A program made the position numbers and the translations under genes. A stretch of 64,000 nucleotides of DNA from Streptomyces tauricus (lineage in GTDB: Bacteria; Actinomycetota; Actinomycetes; Streptomycetales; Streptomycetaceae). The stretch is taken from positions 248,001 to 312,000 of the forward strand of contig NZ_BMVY01000003.1 in the NCBI RefSeq assembly GCF_014650955.1. The letters are read 5' to 3'. This document shows, in pieces, positions 33,946-42,585 of the stretch (positions are counted from its first letter, which is position 1; each line of letters starts with the position of its first letter). The notes beneath the pieces were generated by a model. The model worked only from the letters and a program-made list of their open reading frames with translations. It ran no database searches and had not been told where the DNA came from.

Positions 33946-34707
33946 TCAGACGCGGATGACCTGGGGGCCCTGCATCGAGTAGCGGTGGGCCTCGGAGGTG
34001 GGGAGGAACGTGCTGGTGACGATCGCCTCCAGGGCGCTGATCTCCGCGAAGCGGCAGAAGCTGACGGCGCCGAACTTGGTGTGCACGCCCGCGAAGACCG
34101 TGCGCCGCGCGGCCCGGATCGCCTGCGACTTGACCTCGCTGACGGCCGGGTCGGGGGTGGTGAGGCCGTGTTCGCGGGAGATGCCGTTGGCGCCGATGAA
34201 CGCCAGGTCGATGACGAAGCCCGCGAGCATCTTCGTCGTCCAGTGGTCGACGGTGGCCAGCGTGCCGGGCCTGACCCGGCCGCCGAGCAGCAGGACCGTC
34301 TTGTTGTCGGCCTCGGCGAGCGCGCCCGCGGTGGCCAGGGACGCGGTGACCACGGTCAGCGGCCGGTCCCTGGGCAGTGACTCGGCGATGAGCTGGGGGG
34401 TGAAGCCCTCGTCGACGAAGACCGTCTCCGCGTCCCCGAGCAGGTCGGCCGCGGCTGCCGCGATCCGGCGCTTCTCGGGTACGTGGCTGGTGGCGCGGAA
34501 GGCGAGCGTCGTCTCGAACCCGGCGCTCTCCACGGGGTAGGCGCCGCCGTGGGTGCGGCGGACGAGGCCGTGGTCCTCCAGGGCGCGCAGATCGCGGCGC
34601 ACGGTCTCCCGGGCGACGCCCAGCTCGGCCGCGAGTTCGTTCACGTCGACGGCACCTGTGCGTCGGGCGGTCTTCACGATCGCCCGTTGCCGTTCTTCCG
34701 CGCTCAT
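33946..34707 (-). CDS. DeoR/GlpR-family transcriptional regulator
   Basis: 253 residues from the ATG at 34707. HTH at about 5-57 (AEERQRAIVKTARRTGAVDVNELAAELGVARETVRRDLRALEDHGLVRRTHGGA), then the sugar-phosphate-sensing domain (FVDEGFTPQLIAESL...TVVTASLATAG; GGRVRPGTLATVD). A GTG at 34716 with GGGAG upstream is an equally possible start. It lies directly upstream of the ABC/dehydrogenase operon on the same strand and probably represses it, with a phosphorylated sugar or polyol as inducer. Confidence 0.85.
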   Translation of the reverse strand: MSAEERQRAIVKTARRTGAVDVNELAAELGVARETVRRDLRALEDHGLVRRTHGGAYPVESAGFETTLAFRATSHVPEKRRIAAAAADLLGDAETVFVDEGFTPQLIAESLPRDRPLTVVTASLATAGALAEADNKTVLLLGGRVRPGTLATVDHWTTKMLAGFVIDLAFIGANGISREHGLTTPDPAVSEVKSQAIRAARRTVFAGVHTKFGAVSFCRFAEISALEAIVTSTFLPTSEAHRYSMQGPQVIRV

Positions 34708-34910
34708 GCCCGACACCCGCTTCCGCTCCCTCACCCACTGCCCGTTCGGGCCCGTTCGACCCTTGGGGGAAGTTCTACAGCGGGTACGCGCCACTGACCA
34801 GGTCTGTTGCGGGTCCGATGGCGCCCGTGTGTGCCCGTTGGGTGAGACGCGGGCCCGCGGCGGACCTGCGGCGGAGCGTAATTCGGGCAGGGGGCGTGCC
34901 CGAACGGCGG

Positions 34911-34941
34911 GGCGGACGGGCCCGTTCGGTGCCCGTCCGCC
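34911..34941 (-). terminator. Terminator of the udh gene in the 34708-35026 gap
   Basis: Perfect 11-bp stem GGCGGACGGGC/GCCCGTCCGCC with loop CCGTTCGGT. The 319-base gap also has several CCGTTCGG or CCGAACGG boxes (near 34742, 34752, 34900 and in the loop at 34922), which could be operator half-sites for the DeoR-type regulator. Confidence 0.7.
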
Positions 34942-35026
34942 CTGTGGGGTCGTCCGTGTGGAGTGGCTTGAAGTGTCGGCGGGGCCGCGGTGCGGCGGCC
35001 GGCCGGGAGCGTCGGTGAGGGGACCG

Positions 35027-35863
35027 TCAGTAGGGCCACACCGGCGGGTTGGTGACGAAGGCGCCGCCGAGGCAGGCGTGGTCCGGGTTCTCCGGGTCCA
35101 GTTCGCCCTGTTCCGCGATCAGCTTCGCGGCGTACTGCTCGGAGTCGTCCTGCGGCTCGTAGCCGAGCGCGCGGGCGGTCGACAGGTCCCACCACAGACG
35201 GGTGTTCGCGGAGGAGCCGTAGACGACGCTGTGGCCGACGTGTTCGGCGGTCAGGGCCGCGTGGAAGAGGCGGGCGCCGTCGCCGGGGCTCATCCAGACC
35301 GACAGCATGCGCACGGTGGTCGGCTCCAGGAAGCAGGAGCCGATGCGCACGGAGACGGTCTCCAGGCCGTGCTTGTCCCAGTAGAACTGCGCCAGGTCCT
35401 CGCCGAACGACTTCGACAGGCCGTAGAAGGTGTCAGGGCGGCGGGGTGTGTCGATGGGGATGAGCGCGCCCGGCTCGTGGGGCGCGTCGCCCTCGGGGCG
35501 CGGGGTGAAGCCGACGGCGTGGTTGGAGGAGGCGAAGACGACCCGCCCGACGCCCTCCTCGCGCGCGGCCTCGTACAGGTTGTACGTGCCCTCGATGTTC
35601 GCCTTCAGGATCTTCTCGAAGGTGGACTCCAGGGAGATGCCCGCGAGGTGGATGACGGCGTCCACGCCGCGTACGGCCTCGCGCAGGGCCTTCTTGTCGC
35701 CGAGGTCCGCGGTGATCGCGTCCGGCTCGCCCTCGATGGGCCGCATGTCGAGGAGGCGCAGTTCGTAGCCGTAGGCGGGGAGCAGCCCGCGCATCAGGGT
35801 GCCGAGGCCTCCGGCGGCGCCGGTGAGCAGGACGGTACGGGGAGCGGTGCGCGGAGCGGGCAT
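35027..35863 (-). CDS. udh: Uronate dehydrogenase-like SDR enzyme
   Basis: 278 residues. Rossmann motif GAAGGLG (15-21), SSNHAVG at 112, and the SDR pair Y147-x3-K151 in DTFYGLSKSFGEDLA. The blocks ISLESTFEKILKANIEGTYNLYEAA, VRIGSC and SSANTRLWWD match uronate dehydrogenases, which oxidise D-galacturonate or D-glucuronate with NAD to aldarolactone. Divergent from kdgD, which acts later in the same oxidative route, supporting the call. Other SDR epimerases are less likely given these blocks. Confidence 0.82.
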   Translation of the reverse strand: MPAPRTAPRTVLLTGAAGGLGTLMRGLLPAYGYELRLLDMRPIEGEPDAITADLGDKKALREAVRGVDAVIHLAGISLESTFEKILKANIEGTYNLYEAAREEGVGRVVFASSNHAVGFTPRPEGDAPHEPGALIPIDTPRRPDTFYGLSKSFGEDLAQFYWDKHGLETVSVRIGSCFLEPTTVRMLSVWMSPGDGARLFHAALTAEHVGHSVVYGSSANTRLWWDLSTARALGYEPQDDSEQYAAKLIAEQGELDPENPDHACLGGAFVTNPPVWPY

Positions 35864-36134
35864 CCTCGGGTCTCCTAGAATCAGCAGCCGTATGCATATG
35901 CGTAAGCGTGTACGGCATTCACATCCATGGACACGCTAGGGATCGTTCACGGCTCGCGTCAAGTGTCGCGCGGCGGGTGGTGATCCGTCGGCGGTCGGCC
36001 TCATTTCCGGTCCTTTCTTGCTCCGGAATTGCTCGGGGAATGCGGGTTGGCCCGCTTGACCGGTCCCGACGGCGAGCTCTAGCGTGGGCGAGTTCAGAGA
36101 TATGGACGCAAATCAGAAACGTGCACGGGTGGCG

Positions 36135-36144
36135 TGTACGTACA
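36135..36144. promoter_or_regulatory. Palindromic operator candidate before kdgD
   Basis: TGTACGTACA, a perfect 10-bp palindrome 17 bases before the GTG of kdgD. In the same 298-base divergent region TATGCATA (35891-35898) sits near the udh start. Both shapes fit GntR/FadR-type operators. No -35/-10 pair is clear. Confidence 0.45.
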
Positions 36145-36161
36145 TGCTCTAGGGAGAGCCC

Positions 36162-37103
36162 GTGTCGTCAGCCCCCCTCGCCGCTCGACTCAGTATCCCC
36201 AGTGGGCCGCTGTTCTTCCCCGTCACCGCGTACGACCGTGACGGGGCCGTCGACCTGGACGTCTACCGCGAGCACGTCCGGCGGGGCGTCGAGGCCGGCG
36301 CCGCCGCCGTCTTCGCCTGCTGCGGCACCGGCGAGTTCCACGCGCTCACCCCCGAGGAGTTCCAGGCCTGCGTCCGGGCGGCCGTCGAGGAGACCGCGGG
36401 CCGGGTGCCCGTCGTCGCGGGCGCGGGCTACGGGACCGCGCTCGCGGTGCGGTACGCGCGGCTCGCCGAGGAGGCCGGCGCAGACGGACTGCTCGCCATG
36501 CCGCCGTACCTCGTGGTCGCCGGGCAGGAAGGGCTGCTGCGGCACTACACGGAACTGGCCGGCGCCACCTCGCTCGACATCATCGTGTACCAGCGGGACA
36601 ACGCCGTGTTCACCCCGGAGACCGTGGTCGCGCTGGCCCGCACCGAGGGGGTCATCGGCTTCAAGGACGGCACCGGCGACCTCGACCTCATGCAGCGCAT
36701 CGTCAGCGCCGTACGGTCCGAGGTCCCGGGCGACTTCCTGTACTTCAACGGACTGCCCACCGCCGAACTCACCGGCCTCGCCTACCGGGGCATCGGCATC
36801 ACGCTCTACTCGTCCGCCGTCTTCTGCTTCGCGCCCGAGATCGCCCTCGCCTTCCACCGCGCCATGGGCTCCGGCGACGACGACACGGTCAACCGGCTCC
36901 TCGACGGCTTCTACCGGCCGCTCGTCGAACTGCGCGCCCAGGGCCGCGGATACGCCGTCTCGCTCGTCAAGGCGGGTGTACGGCTGCGGGGGCTCGACGT
37001 GGGCGAGGTACGGCCGCCGCTGCACGAACCGGCCGAGGACCACCTCAAGCAGCTCGCGCAGCTGATCGAGCGGGGCCACGCGCTGCTGGAGGAGGGCAAG
37101 TGA
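36162..37103 (+). CDS. kdgD: 5-dehydro-4-deoxyglucarate dehydratase
   Basis: 313 residues, DapA-fold enzyme that dehydrates and decarboxylates 5-keto-4-deoxyglucarate to 2-oxoglutarate semialdehyde. Key features are SGPLFFPVTAYDRDG, CCGTGEFHAL, the tyrosine in IIVYQRDN and the Schiff-base lysine K168 in GFKDGTGD, all typical of KdgD. GTG at 36162 preceded by AGGGAGAG. The stop overlaps the next gene (GTGA). With udh it forms two steps of the oxidative uronate pathway; glucarate dehydratase and the semialdehyde dehydrogenase are not in the window. Confidence 0.9.
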   Translation: MSSAPLAARLSIPSGPLFFPVTAYDRDGAVDLDVYREHVRRGVEAGAAAVFACCGTGEFHALTPEEFQACVRAAVEETAGRVPVVAGAGYGTALAVRYARLAEEAGADGLLAMPPYLVVAGQEGLLRHYTELAGATSLDIIVYQRDNAVFTPETVVALARTEGVIGFKDGTGDLDLMQRIVSAVRSEVPGDFLYFNGLPTAELTGLAYRGIGITLYSSAVFCFAPEIALAFHRAMGSGDDDTVNRLLDGFYRPLVELRAQGRGYAVSLVKAGVRLRGLDVGEVRPPLHEPAEDHLKQLAQLIERGHALLEEGK

Positions 37104-38269
37104 GGGCGTCGGCCTTCGTCTATCCGTGGGACGTCAACGGCGACCCCGGGGCGGCGGCGCGCATCGCCGGGCTCGGGGTACGGCAGGCGACCCTCGCGTC
37201 CGCGTACCACTCCACGCGCGCGCTGACCCCCCGGCACCCCCGCCACCGCATCGTCACCGCGTCGCACGCGGCCGTCCTCTACCCGGTGGACCCCGCGCGC
37301 TGGCAGGGGCGCAGGCTGCGGCCGTACGCGGCCGGGGACTGGGCGCCGGGCGACGCGTACGGGGAGGCCGCCGAGGCGCTCGCGGGGGCCGGGCTCGACG
37401 TGCACACCTGGGTGGTCCTCGCGCACAACTCCCGGCTGGGCGAGGAGTTCCCGGACACCTCCGTGGTCAACGCCTACGGGGACCGCTATCCGTGGGCCCC
37501 CTGCATCGCGCAGCCCGAGACGCGCGCGTACCTGACCGACCTGGCCGTCGAGGCGGCGGTACGGCCGGGAGCGGGGGGAACCGAACTGGAGTCCTTGGGC
37601 TGGTACGGGCTCCCGCATCTGCACGCCCACGACAAGACGTCGGGCGTGGCGCTCGGGGACGCCGGTACGTACCTGATGTCGCTGTGCTTCTGCCCCTCGT
37701 GCCGCGAGGGGTACGCGCGACTGGGGCTCGAAGCCGATGAGTTGGCGTCGGCGGTCCGGCGCGCCCTGGAGCCCGTGTGGCGCGGCGCGACCCCTGCCGG
37801 AGGCTGGGAGGCCGTGGAGAAGCTGCTGGGCGGCGAGCTCGCGACGGCCACGCGCGCGTGGCGCGACTCCGTCGCCCGCTCCCTCCAGACGGACGTCGTC
37901 GCCGCCGTCCGCGCGGCGGCGCCCGAGGGCTTCCGGATCCTGCTGCACGCGGACCCGGACTCGTACCACGTGGGCGCGAACGCCGGGGTGGACCCCGAGC
38001 ACATCCTGACGGCCGCCGACGGCGTGGTCGTACCGTGCGCGGGAGGGCCCGCCCTGCTGCCCCCCTTCGCGGCACACGCCACCGAGGAAAACGTGCTGGC
38101 GGCCAACTTCCCCGTGGTGACGGGGATGGGCGGCACCCCCGCAACCCTCTTCGACGACGCGACACGAGCGGCCGCCTCCGGCGCCACCGAACTGCGCCTG
38201 TACCACGCGGGCTTGGCATCGGAAGAGGACCTGACACTGACGGCCGACGCGCTGACGAGGCTGGACTGA
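37100..38269 (+). CDS. Unknown protein co-translated with kdgD
   Basis: 389 residues, no signal peptide or membrane helix. Features: SAFVYPWDVNGDP at the start, ESLGWYGLPHLHAHDK, a CFCPSC motif near residue 197, and VAAVRAAAPEGFRILLHADPDSYHVG. The alternation of strands and helices suggests a TIM-barrel related to glycoside-hydrolase-like or amidohydrolase-like folds, but I cannot assign it. GTG start overlaps the kdgD stop, implying a role with uronate or aldarate metabolism (inference). Confidence 0.8.
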   Translation: MRASAFVYPWDVNGDPGAAARIAGLGVRQATLASAYHSTRALTPRHPRHRIVTASHAAVLYPVDPARWQGRRLRPYAAGDWAPGDAYGEAAEALAGAGLDVHTWVVLAHNSRLGEEFPDTSVVNAYGDRYPWAPCIAQPETRAYLTDLAVEAAVRPGAGGTELESLGWYGLPHLHAHDKTSGVALGDAGTYLMSLCFCPSCREGYARLGLEADELASAVRRALEPVWRGATPAGGWEAVEKLLGGELATATRAWRDSVARSLQTDVVAAVRAAAPEGFRILLHADPDSYHVGANAGVDPEHILTAADGVVVPCAGGPALLPPFAAHATEENVLAANFPVVTGMGGTPATLFDDATRAAASGATELRLYHAGLASEEDLTLTADALTRLD

Positions 38270-38309
38270 CCCCGCAGGGATGACAAGCCGGGGCGCAGCC
38301 CCGCGTGTC

Positions 38310-38410
38310 AGGGGCGCGGGGAACTGCGCGGCCAGCGGCGGCGGGGCTGCGCGGTGATGGGCCGCGTGACCCTTGGCGGGCCTGTTTTTCAGGGGCGCGG
38401 GGAACTGCGC
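38310..38410. repeat. Two inverted-orientation copies of the dispersed repeat
   Basis: Minus-orientation copies of GCGCAGTTCCCCGCGCCCCT at 38310-38329 and 38391-38410, plus a GGGGC-GCA-GCCCC hairpin near 38289-38303. They lie between converging genes; the second copy covers the last codons of the MFS gene. Confidence 0.82.
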
Positions 38411-39636
38411 GTCCAGCCACGGCAGGGCAGCACCGTGATGAGTCGCGTAACACCCAGCGCCACCAACAGCGGTTGGTACGGAACGAGTTCCACCAAGGCG
38501 GCGCCCAGCGCCAGCCCCACCGCGTTCGGCGCGAACAGCAACGTCCCCGCGGTCGCCGCCGTACGGCCGAGCAGCGCGTCCGGGGTCTCCCGCTGCACCG
38601 CGGTCAGGGCCGCGACCAGGACGCACGGGAGCCCCACGCCCACCGCCACCGCCGAGGCGAGCGCCACCGCGTCGTACGGGAGCGCGCGCGCCGTCACGGC
38701 CACGGCGGTCAGCGCGATGCCGTACCGCGCGAAACGGCGTTCGCCCAGCCGCCGCAGGAGCGGCCCCGAGACCAGGCCGATCGCCACCGAACCGGCGCCC
38801 TGCGCGACGTACAGCAGCCCCACGTACGCGGGGGAGTGGCCGAGGCCCTCCGCCACCGCGTAGACCGTCGCGCCGTTGACGCCCGCGAAGAGCATCGTCG
38901 TGCCGCCGGCCAGGACGAGCGGGCGCAGGACGGCGTGGCCCCACAGGTAGCGGGCGCCCTCGGCGGTCCGGGCCCGCCACCCGGCGGCGCCCTCCGCAGG
39001 CCGCGGAGGCGGCTCGTGGACGCGCAGGAGCGTGTAGAGGCCCGCCGCCAGGACGAAGGTGACGGCGTCCAGGAGGGCGACCCGGGCGCCTCCGTACGCC
39101 GCGTACAGCCCCGCTCCGGCGAGCGGGGCGATCAGTTTCATGCCCTCGGCGGCCGTCATCCGCAGCCCGTTGAAGTCACCGAGGAGCTGTCCGTCGACGG
39201 CGGTCGCCACCAGCGCCGCCTCCGCCGCGTCATGGACGACGCCGGCCGCCCCGTAGACGAGGAGCACGGCGAACAGGACCCACAGGGTGCCCGGCGAGTC
39301 GACGGCGAGCAGCGGCAGGAGCAGCGCGGCCAGGCCCAGGTTCGTCCACACCAGCAGCGGTCTGCGGCGGGTGCGGTCGGCGAGGGTGCCCAGGGCCGGG
39401 CCGATCAGCGTGGGCGCCCAGAGGGCGCAGACGCAGAGGGCGGCCAGTCCGTCGGAGCCGGTCAGGTCCTTCACCCAGATCCCGGCCACCAGCCACATCG
39501 CCGACGAGCCGAAACCGGAGACCATGACCCCGCCCAGGTACAGGCCGGCGTTGCGGTCCCGCAGGACCCGGACCACCGCCCACGCAGGCCGGGCCGCCCG
39601 GGACGTCCGCGGTGCCCGCGGTGTTTGTTCCGTCAT
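38389..39636 (-). CDS. MFS transporter, 12-helix type
   Basis: 415 residues, about 12 membrane helices. ADRTRRRPLLVWTN is the loop 2-3 motif; NGLRMTAAEGMKLIAPLAGAGLY lies in the middle region of the Bcr/MacB-efflux-like MFS (DHA3) group. Probably a drug or metabolite exporter. The last residues (TRSSPRP) are encoded by a copy of the dispersed repeat, so the natural C-terminus may have been extended by it. ATG at 39636. Stands alone. Confidence 0.85.
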   Translation of the reverse strand: MTEQTPRAPRTSRAARPAWAVVRVLRDRNAGLYLGGVMVSGFGSSAMWLVAGIWVKDLTGSDGLAALCVCALWAPTLIGPALGTLADRTRRRPLLVWTNLGLAALLLPLLAVDSPGTLWVLFAVLLVYGAAGVVHDAAEAALVATAVDGQLLGDFNGLRMTAAEGMKLIAPLAGAGLYAAYGGARVALLDAVTFVLAAGLYTLLRVHEPPPRPAEGAAGWRARTAEGARYLWGHAVLRPLVLAGGTTMLFAGVNGATVYAVAEGLGHSPAYVGLLYVAQGAGSVAIGLVSGPLLRRLGERRFARYGIALTAVAVTARALPYDAVALASAVAVGVGLPCVLVAALTAVQRETPDALLGRTAATAGTLLFAPNAVGLALGAALVELVPYQPLLVALGVTRLITVLPCRGWTRSSPRP

Positions 39637-39726
39637 GCCTGGTCATCGTGGGTCTAAGGCCCCGGGGCAGGGATCGGGCAGGTGCCTTAGACGGGGTACG
39701 CGGCAGGGGCGCCCGGAGGCCGGCCG

Positions 39727-40698
39727 CTAAGGGACGGTGATGACGAGCTTGCCGCGCGGGTGGCCCTTCTCCAGGTGGCGGACGGCCTCGGCGGTCTCGG
39801 CGAGGGGGTAGGTGCGGTCGACGGGCGCGACGAGCTTGCCGTTCTCGGCGAGGTCCTTGAGGGCCAGGAGGTCCTCGCGGCGGGCCACGGAGACGAGGTT
39901 GCGGAGGTTCTGGCCGACGAGCGGCGACAGCAGGACCGCCCGCAGGCCGCGGCTCAGCCCGCCGAACATCGCGGTGCCGCCCTCGCCGCCGACGATCACG
40001 AGGGTGCCGCGCGGGGCCAGCGCGCGGCGCAGCACGGGCAGGGGCCGCTGGCCCGCGTTGTCGATGACGACGTCGTACCGGTGCGGGCCGCCGGTGATGT
40101 CCTCGGTGGTGTAGTCGATGACGTGCGCGGCACCCTGCGCGCGTACGAAGTCCGCGCCGCCGGGGCCGCAGACACCGGTGACCTCGGCCCCGTACAGCGC
40201 GGCGAGCTGGACGGCGTAGCAGCCGACCCCGCCGGAGGCGCCGATGACGAGGACCTTCTGGCCCGGCTTCGGGCGGGCGGGGCCGCTCAGGGCCTGGAAG
40301 GCGGTCATGCCCGACACGGGGAGTGCGGCGGCCTGCTCGAAGGTGAGGCCGGCCGGTTTGAGGGCGAGCTTCGCGGCCTTGGCGCGCGCGAACTCGGCGA
40401 ACGAGCCCTCGCAGTTGCCGAAGACCTCGTCGCCCGGCTTGAAGTCGGTCACCTTCGCCCCGACGGCCTCGACCCGTCCGGCGCCGTCCCAGCCCTGTAC
40501 CGGGTTCTTGGGTTTGCGGAGCCCGAGGACGGCCCGCGCCACCAGCGGCCGGCCCGTCATGAGGTGCCACACCTCGGGGCCGAGTCCGGCCGCGCGGATC
40601 TCGACCAGCACCTCGTCGTCGCGGGGGACGGGCCGCTCGACCTCCCGCAGTTCCAGCAGGTCCGCCGATCCGTAGGCATCCTGGACGATCGCCTTCAT
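39727..40698 (-). CDS. Zinc-free MDR-type NAD(P)-dependent quinone/alcohol oxidoreductase
   Basis: 323 residues. N-terminal GroES-like domain (MKAIVQDAYGSADLLELREVERP, GWDGAGRVEAVG) and cofactor domain with VIGASGGVGCYAVQLA; no zinc-ligand pattern. Family members reduce quinones or enones with NADPH. ATG at 40698 has GGGGAG upstream; the frame extends further but without translational signals. Divergent from the DinB-like gene. Confidence 0.85.
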   Translation of the reverse strand: MKAIVQDAYGSADLLELREVERPVPRDDEVLVEIRAAGLGPEVWHLMTGRPLVARAVLGLRKPKNPVQGWDGAGRVEAVGAKVTDFKPGDEVFGNCEGSFAEFARAKAAKLALKPAGLTFEQAAALPVSGMTAFQALSGPARPKPGQKVLVIGASGGVGCYAVQLAALYGAEVTGVCGPGGADFVRAQGAAHVIDYTTEDITGGPHRYDVVIDNAGQRPLPVLRRALAPRGTLVIVGGEGGTAMFGGLSRGLRAVLLSPLVGQNLRNLVSVARREDLLALKDLAENGKLVAPVDRTYPLAETAEAVRHLEKGHPRGKLVITVP

Positions 40699-40869
40699 GG
40701 CGTGGCTCCCCTCGTGGTCCCCGGCACCGGGAATCCCGGCAATCCCGAGCATCACGGCCGTTCGAACACCTGGCCAGCGCCCTGAGCATGATCTTGAGGG
40801 TGGAAGCGATGAGTTTCCGTACGGCCTGCGGTCTACCCCCTGACGACCCCGTGACGAGAGGAGCCCACC

Positions 40870-41484
40870 ATGGGCGAAGGCGAGAGCACCGCGACCACCC
40901 TTGACCTGGGGCCGCAGGCCCTGATCGTGGCGCGCATCGCGGACGCGGTGCGCGAGGACCAGCTGGAGGACGCCACACCGTGTCCGGAGTACGCGGTACG
41001 CCATCTCGTCGGCCATCTGACCGGCCTCTCCGCGGCCTTCCGGGACGCCGGGCGCAAGGAGCTCGGCGCCACGACGGACACCGCGCCCACGGCCGCGCTG
41101 CCCGATGTGACACCCGGCTGGCGCGCCGAACTGCCCAAGCTGCTCGCCGAGTTGGCCGAGGCGTGGCGTGACCCGGCCGCGTGGACGGGGCAGACGCGGG
41201 CGGGCGGGGTGGATCTGCCGGGCGAGATCGCGGGCATCGTCGCCACCGACGAACTCGTCGTGCACGGCTGGGATCTGGCCCGTGCGACGGGACAGGAGTA
41301 CGTGCCCGACGAGGCGGCCCTGCTGGCGGCGTACGGGATGCTGGCCGCGTCCGTCGACGACCCGTTGCGCGGCAGCATCTTCGGCCCGGTCGTGGCCGTC
41401 CCGGAGAGCGCGCCCCTGCTGGACCGGGTGATCGGGCTGAGCGGGCGGGACCCGGGGTGGCGGGCCGCCGCCGGGGGGCGCTGA
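40870..41484 (+). CDS. TIGR03086-type DinB/mycothiol-dependent metalloprotein
   Basis: 204 residues, four-helix bundle of the DinB/maleylpyruvate isomerase type common in actinobacteria. Putative metal ligands: histidines in VRHLVGHLTGL and in DELVVHGWDLARATG. Such proteins often use mycothiol or bind a divalent metal. Reaction unknown. ATG at 40870 with GAGAGGAG upstream. Its stop is six bases from the converging histidine kinase. Confidence 0.85.
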   Translation: MGEGESTATTLDLGPQALIVARIADAVREDQLEDATPCPEYAVRHLVGHLTGLSAAFRDAGRKELGATTDTAPTAALPDVTPGWRAELPKLLAELAEAWRDPAAWTGQTRAGGVDLPGEIAGIVATDELVVHGWDLARATGQEYVPDEAALLAAYGMLAASVDDPLRGSIFGPVVAVPESAPLLDRVIGLSGRDPGWRAAAGGR

Positions 41485-41490
41485 GGGATC

Positions 41491-42585
41491 TCAGGCCCGG
41501 GGCAGTTCCACCGTGACGCGGAGCCCGCCGGCGGGGCGCGGGGTGAGGGCGAGCGTCCCGTCGTGTGCGTGGGCGATGGACCTGACGATCGCCAGGCCGA
41601 GACCGACCCCTCCATGGTCGGTGTGGACGCGTTCGGCGCCGCGCCGGAACGGCTCGGTGAAGGTCGAGGCGAGCTCCGGGGAGATCCTCTCGCCGGAGTT
41701 CTCGACCGTGAGCGACACACCGCCGGGCCGGACGTCGGTACGCACCCACACCTCGCCCCCGTCGGGCAGATTGTGGACGATCGCGTTCTGGACGAGGTTC
41801 GTGGCCAGCTGCAGGAGGAGCGCGGGCGATCCGACGATGGGCGCGATGTCGCCGCCGGTCTCCAGGGTGACGCCACGCTTCTCCGCGAGGGGCAGAAGTG
41901 TCTCGGTGGCCTCCTCGGCGAGCAGGGACAGGTCGAGGTGTTCCCGGGTGAAGGTCCGCCGCTCGGCGCGGCTGAGCAGGAGCAGCGCCTCGGTGAGGTC
42001 GATGGCCCGGGTGTTGACGGCGTGGAGGCGTTCGATGACCTCGGCCCTGTCGTGCTCCGGATCGGTGCGGGCCACCTCGATGAGGGCCTTCGAGATCGCC
42101 AGCGGGGTGCGCAACTCGTGCGAGGCGTCCGCCGCGAACCTCCGCTGTTCGTCGACGTGTTCCTCGAGCCGGGCCAGCATCGTGTCGAAGGCGTCGGCGA
42201 GTTCGCGGAACTCGTCCTTGCGGCCCGGCAGCCGGATGCGGTGGGAGAGCGCCCCGGCCGAGGCCAGCCGGGTGGCGCCGGTGATGCGGGTCAGCGGGGC
42301 GAGCATCCGGCCGGCCAGGATCCACCCTCCGACCAGCCCGAACACCAGCAGGAAGGCCAGCACCGCGGCCGCCCGCGGAGCGAACTCGCGCAGCAGACTG
42401 GACCGGATGGGGAAAACACCGTTCATGGCGCTGTCGTCGGCGTTGATGAGCATCGCGCGGTCAGGCACGTACCGCAGGAGGAACAGCCACACCGCCGCGA
42501 GCAGCAGCACACCGGCCAGCATGAGGAACCCGGCGTAGCTGAGGGTGAGCCGGGCGCGCACGCTCAGCCCATGGGCCCTATCCAC
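41491..42585 (-). CDS. VanS-like sensor histidine kinase
   Basis: 364 residues. Two membrane helices (about 12-38 and 72-92) with a short outer loop, HAMP (about 93-145), phosphoacceptor H156 in ADASHELRTPL, N-box LVQNAIVHNL and G-box HGGVGLGLAIV. GTG at 42585 with GGGAG upstream overlaps the end of the response regulator gene, so the pair is co-translated. The divergent VanY- and VanJ-like genes suggest it senses cell-wall antibiotics or damage, but the small sensor loop gives no direct proof. Confidence 0.88.
   Translation of the reverse strand: MDRAHGLSVRARLTLSYAGFLMLAGVLLLAAVWLFLLRYVPDRAMLINADDSAMNGVFPIRSSLLREFAPRAAAVLAFLLVFGLVGGWILAGRMLAPLTRITGATRLASAGALSHRIRLPGRKDEFRELADAFDTMLARLEEHVDEQRRFAADASHELRTPLAISKALIEVARTDPEHDRAEVIERLHAVNTRAIDLTEALLLLSRAERRTFTREHLDLSLLAEEATETLLPLAEKRGVTLETGGDIAPIVGSPALLLQLATNLVQNAIVHNLPDGGEVWVRTDVRPGGVSLTVENSGERISPELASTFTEPFRRGAERVHTDHGGVGLGLAIVRSIAHAHDGTLALTPRPAGGLRVTVELPRA

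Noticed and set aside
31487..34738. Very long open frame continuing upstream of the permease gene on the minus strand
   Set aside because: Only the part from 32428 encodes a recognisable protein; the rest overlaps the binding-protein and DeoR-type genes in another frame and is a high-GC artefact.
39230..42325. 1,031-residue open frame on the minus strand
   Set aside because: Its translation is Arg/Pro/Gly-rich shadow sequence across four genes whose own frames encode clear protein families.
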